From positions 1-64,000 of the forward strand of contig NZ_BOQL01000015.1 of assembly GCF_018332655.1 (NCBI RefSeq): a stretch of 64,000 nucleotides of DNA, written 5' to 3'. Below, piece after piece: positions 59,288-64,000 of this stretch. Position 1 is the first letter of the stretch. Every line of letters begins with the position of its first letter. The stretch is from Actinoplanes auranticolor (GTDB lineage Bacteria > Actinomycetota > Actinomycetes > Mycobacteriales > Micromonosporaceae). A model generated the notes under the pieces. That model did not search any database, had not been told where the DNA came from, and worked only from the letters and a program-made list of their open reading frames with translations. The translations under genes and the position numbers were made by a program.

Positions 59288-59599
59288 GTGGTCGCAGTGG
59301 GGCACGGAGACGTGGCCCGGGCCTGGGCGGCGTTGACCGCCGTCTCCACCGCGAACCTCTGCGTGGTCGCCGCGCCGGGTGAGCGCAGCCTCGCCGATGA
59401 CGACAAGCTGGAGGCCGCCACCGGCAAAGCGGTCGAGGCGCTGATGAACGACCGGGATCTGGGCATCTACCTGGCCGGTCCGGAGGACGGCAAGATGCGG
59501 ATGACCATGCTCCACCTGACTCAGCGGCACTACGACAAGCTCGCCGCCATCGGCCTCGAGCACGTGATCATCGAGCCCTGGATCCGGCCGGCCGGCTGA
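59288..59599 (+). CDS. Hypothetical protein, 103 residues, possibly 5'-truncated
   Basis: The frame is coding-like from just before GTG 59288 (VVAVGHGDVARAWAAL), but an in-frame TAG at 59270 closes it and no ribosome site is visible, so the real start may be lost. The product has a strand-helix start, KLEAATGKAVEALMNDRDLG, IYLAGPEDGKMRMTMLHLTQ and a C-terminal EHVIIEPWIRPAG. No domain is recognised. The coding look is good, the start poor. Confidence 0.5.
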   Translation: MVAVGHGDVARAWAALTAVSTANLCVVAAPGERSLADDDKLEAATGKAVEALMNDRDLGIYLAGPEDGKMRMTMLHLTQRHYDKLAAIGLEHVIIEPWIRPAG

Positions 59600-59767
59600 T
59601 AGCCCCGTGCGTCACAGTGCCTGCCCGGCAACCGATTCAGGGTGGTGATCAGTGACCACTGGACGATCTCGGCGTGGTTTTCGGGGAGGCGTTCGGGGGG
59701 CAGTACATGGAAGCCGATCTGGCCGGCGAGGTTCGCGGCGATCTGCCCGGTGACGCCGGGACGGGCA
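59600..59767 (-). other. Coding-like fragment without start codon
   Basis: On the minus strand, one frame of this 168-nt gap reads ARPGVTGQIAANLAGQIGFH, VLPPERLPENHAEIV and WSLITTLNR, with GC-rich third positions. It has no start codon and no stop after the last clear residues. It may be the remnant of a gene whose 5' part is gone, or the frameshifted tail of the gene at 59768-60163. Weak evidence. Confidence 0.25.
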
Positions 59768-60163
59768 TTAAACGTCCACGACGTCCGCGGTCAGTAGGCC
59801 GGGTCCGTAGCCGAGTTCAACGATGATTTCTGTCGCCTGAGCGATCGTGATGGGACAACCGCAGTCAGACCCTCGATGAACGTCTCGGACCGGTGACTCG
59901 TCGGTACGCCACACACCGGCCCGCCGGTCGAGATATGCGCCGACCCGGAGGCCGGAGGCCTCCCGGTCGTAGCGGAGCAGCGTGCCCAGATGGTCACCCT
60001 GGCGCCGCAGGTAAGAGCCGTTCGCGTATCCGGCGATGTCGTACTGCACGGCGCGTCCCCCGGTGGGACGTGGGTCGCCGCCGTAGTAGCTCGCCCAGAA
60101 GAGGTATCGCTGCACAACCGGTTCACGGTGTATCACGGGCACCCATGCTAGGCGCACCGGCAT
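59768..60163 (-). CDS. Hypothetical protein, 131 residues
   Basis: The start is taken at ATG 60163 (MPVRLAWVPVIHREPVVQRY). A GTG nearer to 60145 is possible, and an AGGGG sits right before the ATG. The protein is soluble, with RYLFWASYYGGDPRPTGGRA, GYANGSYLRRQGDHLGTLLR and a C-terminal TIAQATEIIVELGYGPGLLT. A CGC pair (DCGCP) is present. No domain is recognised. It is read toward a coding-like fragment at 59600-59767. Confidence 0.5.
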   Translation of the reverse strand: MPVRLAWVPVIHREPVVQRYLFWASYYGGDPRPTGGRAVQYDIAGYANGSYLRRQGDHLGTLLRYDREASGLRVGAYLDRRAGVWRTDESPVRDVHRGSDCGCPITIAQATEIIVELGYGPGLLTADVVDV

Positions 60164-60267
60164 CCCCTGAGATGGTCCGGCCATGTACCTCTGAGCCGAT
60201 ACGAGCATCACACACCACACCCGCCACCGACCCGACGAGCAGCCGAGCATGCTGTACCCCGGGCCAA

Positions 60268-61851
60268 TCACACCCCGGACCCAGCGAACCACGTACCCGG
60301 ACCGCGGGTTTGTCGCTGTCCACGCGGGCCAGCCGCCACCTTCCATTGTGCGCAGTGCTGGTCGGCGGTGGGCAGGGCGCCGTTGATCAGGAAGGTGACG
60401 GCGTGTTCGGCGGCGCAGGCGTTGGCGCCCAGGACTCCGTGGCCGCCGGCGTCGACCGTGACCTGGACCGCGCCGGCGCCGAGGGCGGTGCGCATAGCAC
60501 CGGTGGCGGGGGTGGCAGGGTCGCGCCGGTTCTGCAGGATGAGGGTGTTGCGTGGGCCACCGGCAGTGATGCGGATCGTCGGCTCGATGGGCTTGTGGTG
60601 CCAGAACGCGCAGGGCCAGATGTTGGCGGGCATCCCGCCGGTGGCTGGCCACCGCAGCCGGTCCTGACGGACCGCGCGCTGGTACCGGGCGATGTCGCGT
60701 GGCCACGCGACATCGCCGCACACGACCCCGTAGAGCGCGGCGAAGAAGTTGTCCCGCGGGATCTCGGTGGTCGACGAGGTGGAGCTGAGGGTGCGCGCCG
60801 TCGGCTGTCGGTTGTTCAGGGCCGTCGCGACATCTCGCCAGAGTGCGACGATGGAGGGGAAAGCGCCGTCGTTGTGGAGCGCCAGGAAGGTTTCGGCGCG
60901 TAGCCCTGCGCCGGTGATCGGGGCGCCGCCGGGCTTCGGCAGCGGAGTGCGGTCGAGGGCCGCGGCGGATGCCAGATAGCTGGCCCGGACCGCGTCCGGG
61001 GTGGTGCCCAGGTGGTAGGTGCTGTGGCGGGCGGCGACCCACCGGGTGAGGTCGTCGAGTCGCTCGTCGGCGGCCCGGCTCATCGTGCGGTACTGCTGGT
61101 ACCAGATCCGGTTGGGGTCGATGGGGCTGTCGAGGATGAACCGGTCGACGTGTCGTGGGAACAGTCGGCGATAGACGGCGCCGAGGTAGGTGCCGTACGA
61201 GCCGCCGAGGTAGGAGATGGTGCGTTCTCCCAACGCGGCGCGGAGGCGGTCCATGTCGCGGGCGGTGTTGGCGGTGGTGATGTACGGCAGGACGGCGCCG
61301 CCGTTGGCCGCGCAGGACGCCGCGGTGGCGCGGGCGTAGGCGATGTTGCGAGCGATTGACCCGCCCGGACCGGGGTAGGGGTAGAGCAGGTCCCAGCCGG
61401 GCAGCGTGGTGAGTTCGCAGCTGACCGGGGTGCTGCGGCCGACGCCGCGGGGGTCGAAGCCGATCAGGTCGTAGTGCTCCAGCACCGGCGGGGGCATATC
61501 CCGGGCGTGGCGTCTGGGCTCGAACAGCCCGGACACCCCGGGCCCGCCCGGGTTGGTGAGCAGGACGCCGCGTCGCAGCGCCGGGTTGGTCGCGGGGATC
61601 CGCGACAGGGCGACCGTGATGTGTGGGCCGCGTGGTCGGGCGTAGTCCATGGGAACCCGCAAGGTGGCGCACTGCATCGGGTCTGTCGACTGGTCATGCG
61701 ACGGACTCGACTGGTTCTGCGACGGGCAGGGTCCCCAGCTCAGCCGGGCGTCGTGGGAGTGAGCGGGGGCGGCTGTGGCGGGCAGGGCCGTGCTCAGGGT
61801 GGTCACGGCGGTGGCGGCGCAGAGGGCGAGGCGCAGGAAGCGGGTGGTCAC
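60268..61851 (-). CDS. Secreted TAP-like alpha/beta hydrolase (tripeptidyl aminopeptidase type)
   Basis: The protein is 527 residues, from GTG or ATG 61851. Signal peptide: residues 1-28 (LPATAAPA). LRVPMDYARPRGPHITVALS and LLTNPGGPGVSGL (oxyanion) precede YDLIGFDPRGVGRSTPVSCE. The nucleophile is in YLGGSYGTYLGAVYRRLFP. The acid and His are in the TAP_C domain, LILQNRRDPATPATGAM and TVDAGGHGVLG. Such enzymes release tripeptides or hydrolyse small peptides outside the cell. The C-terminal 25 residues are basic and Gly/Pro-rich. The small XRE gene upstream (minus) may be cotranscribed. Confidence 0.87.
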   Translation of the reverse strand: MTTRFLRLALCAATAVTTLSTALPATAAPAHSHDARLSWGPCPSQNQSSPSHDQSTDPMQCATLRVPMDYARPRGPHITVALSRIPATNPALRRGVLLTNPGGPGVSGLFEPRRHARDMPPPVLEHYDLIGFDPRGVGRSTPVSCELTTLPGWDLLYPYPGPGGSIARNIAYARATAASCAANGGAVLPYITTANTARDMDRLRAALGERTISYLGGSYGTYLGAVYRRLFPRHVDRFILDSPIDPNRIWYQQYRTMSRAADERLDDLTRWVAARHSTYHLGTTPDAVRASYLASAAALDRTPLPKPGGAPITGAGLRAETFLALHNDGAFPSIVALWRDVATALNNRQPTARTLSSTSSTTEIPRDNFFAALYGVVCGDVAWPRDIARYQRAVRQDRLRWPATGGMPANIWPCAFWHHKPIEPTIRITAGGPRNTLILQNRRDPATPATGAMRTALGAGAVQVTVDAGGHGVLGANACAAEHAVTFLINGALPTADQHCAQWKVAAGPRGQRQTRGPGTWFAGSGV

Positions 61852-61876
61852 CGGGAGGCTCCTCCGTGGGTACGGG

Positions 61877-62104
61877 TCACTGTTCGTCGGTGAGGTAGAA
61901 GAGTTCGTCGACGGTGGTGTGCAGGGCTTTGGCGAGTTTGAGGGCGAGGACGGTAGAGGGGACGAAGCGTGCGGTCTCGACGGTGTTGATGGTTTTGCGG
62001 GTGACGCCGACGAGGTCGGCGAGTCGTTCCTGGGTGAGGTCGTGGCGGGCGCGTTCGAGTTTGATGCGGTTGCGTAACGGGTGGCTGCTGTCGGTCTGGG
62101 CCAT
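61877..62104 (-). CDS. Small XRE-family DNA-binding protein
   Basis: The protein is 75 residues, from ATG 62104, overlapping the membrane-protein stop by 1 nt. It is one helix-turn-helix: RNRIKLERARHDLTQERLAD, LVGVTRKTINTVETARFVPS and LALKLAKALHTTVDELFYL. This short YozG-like type is usually encoded with a small membrane protein, as here. It is a good candidate for binding the four 21-bp repeats at 62560-62643 just upstream of the pair. Confidence 0.9.
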   Translation of the reverse strand: MAQTDSSHPLRNRIKLERARHDLTQERLADLVGVTRKTINTVETARFVPSTVLALKLAKALHTTVDELFYLTDEQ

Positions 62105-62541
62105 CAGGCGTCCCGGTTGAACCAGAGCCGGGCCGCGCCGTAGGTCAGCAACGCCGCGGCAACGGTGAATTTGCCCTGTGCCACGGAGGTGGTCTCGATG
62201 TGGAAGAAGAACGGCAGTTGGACGGCGAGGACGCCGACCAGAGCGGTGGCCATCGCGCGGGTGTGGGTGGCTTGGGTGCGCTCGTCGTCGAGGACGGCGC
62301 CGAGTTTCTTGAGCCGGGATCTGGCCCAGCCGGCGATGAGCAGGGCCGGGACGGCGAGCAGGGCCCCGATCAGGTAGGTCAGCTCCAGCCAGCGCGGCCA
62401 TCCGGGTGCCTGCCGGGCGTCGTTGAGTCCGTTGGTGACCAGGACGGTGGCCGACGCAGCTCCCCAGGCGAACAGGGCGATGTCGAACATGCGGCCGAGC
62501 CGTTGGCGGGACCGGGCGGTCATGGTGGCGGTGGCGGTCAT
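62104..62541 (-). CDS. Four-helix membrane protein paired with XRE regulator
   Basis: The protein is 145 residues, from ATG 62541 with GAGGAGAAAGCC upstream; an internal ATG at 62523 is less likely. Membrane segments lie near 20-38, 52-73, 93-110 and 118-137, between basic loops such as ARSRLKKLG. It resembles DUF2178-type proteins that accompany short XRE regulators. The function is unknown. It is preceded by the four-copy 21-bp repeat, which probably controls its transcription. Confidence 0.75.
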   Translation of the reverse strand: MTATATMTARSRQRLGRMFDIALFAWGAASATVLVTNGLNDARQAPGWPRWLELTYLIGALLAVPALLIAGWARSRLKKLGAVLDDERTQATHTRAMATALVGVLAVQLPFFFHIETTSVAQGKFTVAAALLTYGAARLWFNRDA

Positions 62542-62559
62542 GGCTTTCTCCTCAAGCTG

Positions 62560-62643
62560 AGTAACCTGTATGGCCCTTCGAGTAACCCTTGGTACCCTCC
62601 AAGTAACCTGGGCAACCCTTGAAGTAACCCATAGGTTACTCAC
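62560..62643. repeat. Four tandem 21-bp repeats (AGTAACC core) upstream of the XRE operon
   Basis: AGTAACC occurs at 62560, 62581, 62602 and 62623, exactly 21 bp apart each time, so all four face the same side of the helix. Each unit except the last continues with a CCCT-like second half about 14-15 bp along. An inverted copy, GGTTACT, is at 62634-62640. The array lies 19 bp before the start of the membrane-protein gene. The remainder of the gap, 62644-62840, has no gene. A regulator array is the best guess. Confidence 0.85.
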
Positions 62644-62840
62644 TTGGAGTGTGGAGGGCAAGGGACCCGGGCGTGCGTACATCACGAGCCTGTCCTCGCT
62701 GCTGATGGTCGTGGTCACCGTGGGCCGCGGCACAGTTAGGGGAACCTGCTGCTCGCGCTGCTCCGGCGCTGGCCGCGTTGCGCCGTTCTGCCGCAGCCCG
62801 CGATGTATCGCCCCACGTGACCGCTGTCCACGGATCCGGG

Positions 62841-63791
62841 CTAAGGCGTTGCCGCGGCGAGGCGGGCCGCGAGGGTCCGGATGTGGTCCACCAGCTCGGC
62901 GGGCTCGTGCACCTGAAAGTCGAAACCCATGGTCGTCACATAGATGGCCAGCTCGTCGAGCGAGTGCGATCCGGTCCGCAGAGTGCAGCTGTGTTCGTCG
63001 ATCGGCTCCAGAGCTCCCGTGGTCGGAGAGATCCGTTCTGCCGCGGTCTCGGCGTCGACGTGCAGGGTGAACCGCGCCTGGTAGCGGTAGGCCGAGGTGG
63101 AGATCGCCCGGGAGGTGTAGCCGCTGAGGTCGGGTTCCGGCGGGGTGCGCGGGGTGAAGCGGGGCCCGGTCGGCGTACGCGGTTGCAGGCGGTCCACCCG
63201 GTAGGTGCGCCAGTCCTGGCGGTCGACGTCCCAGCCGAGGAGGTACCAGCGCCGGCCGGCGTGTACCAGCCGGTGCGGCTCGGTCGTACGGATGGCGCTG
63301 GTGCCGTCGTGGGTGCGGTAGTCGAAGCGCAGGCAGAGTGAGTCGCGGCACGCGACGGCGATGGCGGTGAGGGTGTTCGGGTCGGCGGCGGGACCGGTGT
63401 GCGCCATCGGCACCGTCACCGTCTGCAGGGCGTTGATCCGATGGCGCAGGCGGGACGGCAGCAGCTGTTCGAGTTTGGCCAGCGCCCGCACCGAGGTTTC
63501 CTCGATGCCGGTGATCGAGCCCCCGGCGGCGGTGCGCAGGCCCATCGCGATCGCGACGGCTTCGTCGTCGTCCAGCAGCAGCGGCGGTACGTCGGCGCCG
63601 GCGCTGAGCCGATAACCCGCCGTGCCCGCCCGGGCCAGCACCGGGTAACCGAGCGCCCGCAGCCGCTCGATGTCGCGGCGCACGGTACGCGGGGTGATCT
63701 TCAGTCGCTCGGCCAGTTCGGCCCCGGACCAGTCCCGTCGGGTCTGCAGGAGCGCGAGCAGTCGCAGCAGTCGTGCCGGGGTTTCCCACAT
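62841..63791 (-). CDS. WYL-domain helix-turn-helix regulator (YafY/DeoR-like)
   Basis: The protein is 316 residues. The winged helix is ARLLRLLALLQTRRDWSGAE and RLKITPRTVRRDIERLRALG. The WYL domain (about 140-215) has CLRFDYRTHDGTSAIRTTEP and RWYLLGWDVDRQDWRTYRVD, with W-Y-L intact. The C-terminal WCX part ends DELAIYVTTMGFDFQVHEPA and ELVDHIRTLAARL. It diverges from an epoxide hydrolase gene, with an inverted repeat at 63813-63833 that it probably binds. WYL regulators sense small ligands or nucleic acids. Confidence 0.92.
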   Translation of the reverse strand: MWETPARLLRLLALLQTRRDWSGAELAERLKITPRTVRRDIERLRALGYPVLARAGTAGYRLSAGADVPPLLLDDDEAVAIAMGLRTAAGGSITGIEETSVRALAKLEQLLPSRLRHRINALQTVTVPMAHTGPAADPNTLTAIAVACRDSLCLRFDYRTHDGTSAIRTTEPHRLVHAGRRWYLLGWDVDRQDWRTYRVDRLQPRTPTGPRFTPRTPPEPDLSGYTSRAISTSAYRYQARFTLHVDAETAAERISPTTGALEPIDEHSCTLRTGSHSLDELAIYVTTMGFDFQVHEPAELVDHIRTLAARLAAATP

Positions 63792-63812
63792 GAACGAAAG
63801 TCTGTCACCCGG

Positions 63813-63833
63813 CTAGGACCGATGCTGTCCTAG
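63813..63833. promoter_or_regulatory. Inverted repeat operator between WYL regulator and epoxide hydrolase
   Basis: CTAGGAC (63813-63819) and GTCCTAG (63827-63833) are perfect inverted arms 7 bp apart. The site is in the 63-bp gap between the two diverging genes, in the position expected for a shared operator. WYL regulators often bind such GGAC-type dyads. Confidence 0.72.
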
Positions 63834-63854
63834 GCGGCCAATAGCGTTGTGGGC

Positions 63855-64000
63855 ATGGCAGACAACAGCGCAATCCGGCCCTTCACCATCGCGATCCCCC
63901 AGGCCGATCTGGACGACCTGCGGGACCGGCTCGCCCGGACCCGATGGACGACGGACCTGCCCGGTGTCGGCTGGAGCCGCGGCGTGCCGGTCAGCTACCT
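63855..64000 (+). CDS. Epoxide hydrolase N-terminal-domain protein, partial
   Basis: The gene runs off the right edge; 48 codons are visible from ATG 63855. They read [20 protein letters not shown] then [20 protein letters not shown] and SRGVPVSYL. This is the EHN (epoxide hydrolase N-terminal) domain that caps juvenile-hormone-type epoxide hydrolases. The WYL gene diverges from it and is probably its regulator. Confidence 0.8.
   Translation, partial: MADNSAIRPFTIAIPQADLDDLRDRLARTRWTTDLPGVGWSRGVPVSY

Noticed and set aside
62560..62643. CRISPR array
   Set aside because: Units are 21 bp with a 7-bp core and no unique spacers of proper length; no cas gene is near.

Overview
The window is very GC-rich, uses many GTG and TTG starts, and carries gene families typical of high-GC Actinobacteria: ESX/type VII-like substrates, SIP/ferredoxin-reductase fusions, PucR and WYL regulators, an ECF41 sigma factor, DUF3040, DUF4232 and FkbM proteins, and a Balon/Rv2629-like ribosome factor. 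The best guess is a chromosomal segment from Micromonosporaceae, Actinoplanes-like; this is inference from gene content. No rRNA, tRNA, CRISPR array or intact mobile element was seen.

Layout. 1-3.3 kb: envelope and stress genes (SPFH/NfeD pair, Balon-like protein, two GlsB/YeaQ proteins flanking a PRC-barrel protein) closed by a perfect hairpin. 3.5-6.4 kb: a compact ESX-like cassette (YbaB-like protein, two helical type VII-type proteins, and a membrane-anchored mycosin-like S8 protein that has lost every catalytic residue). 6.4-17.3 kb: secreted enzymes and housekeeping accessories (SMP-30 protein, FN3-PQQ sugar dehydrogenase, hydrolases, tandem USP, LD-carboxypeptidase, FkbM methyltransferase, S9 peptidase). 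17.3-24 kb: a MarR-controlled hydrolase with two palindromic operators, a LarA homologue with a methyltransferase, a DksA/TraR protein behind an intrinsic terminator, and a frameshifted AbiEii-type nucleotidyltransferase. 22.4-29 kb: a two-component system divergent from a MacAB-like ABC efflux operon, plus a lipoprotein gene that shares the same candidate operator. 29-37.7 kb: two ArsR genes, a roadblock protein, a SulP transporter, an SDR/TetR pair, STAS and SprT-like proteins. 37.7-41.4 kb: a siderophore-interacting protein and a PNPOx-FNR-ferredoxin fusion (frameshifted) opposite a TetR gene. 41.4-50 kb: CGNR/GNAT pair, a deletion scar through a divergent SDR-tetR pair, an intact SDR/TetR pair with a nested dyad operator, a chemoreceptor, a PucR regulator and CBS/BON and DksA-like genes. 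49.8-57 kb: adenylate kinase coupled to a GH65 phosphorylase, IS630 debris, glucose-6-phosphate dehydrogenase, and an ECF41 sigma factor convergent with an NmrA-like gene carrying an ECF41-type promoter. 57-64 kb: lipoprotein, DUF2716 protein, a secreted TAP-like hydrolase, an XRE/membrane-protein pair preceded by four 21-bp repeats, and a WYL regulator divergent from an epoxide hydrolase.

Themes. Regulators sit beside visible symmetrical operators in at least seven places. The window also holds several short broken genes (CBS/BON, SDR-tetR, SDR, cyclase, IS630), many keeping recognisable ends around internal deletions, which suggests ongoing gene decay. The most unusual system is the ESX-like cassette with the pseudo-mycosin.
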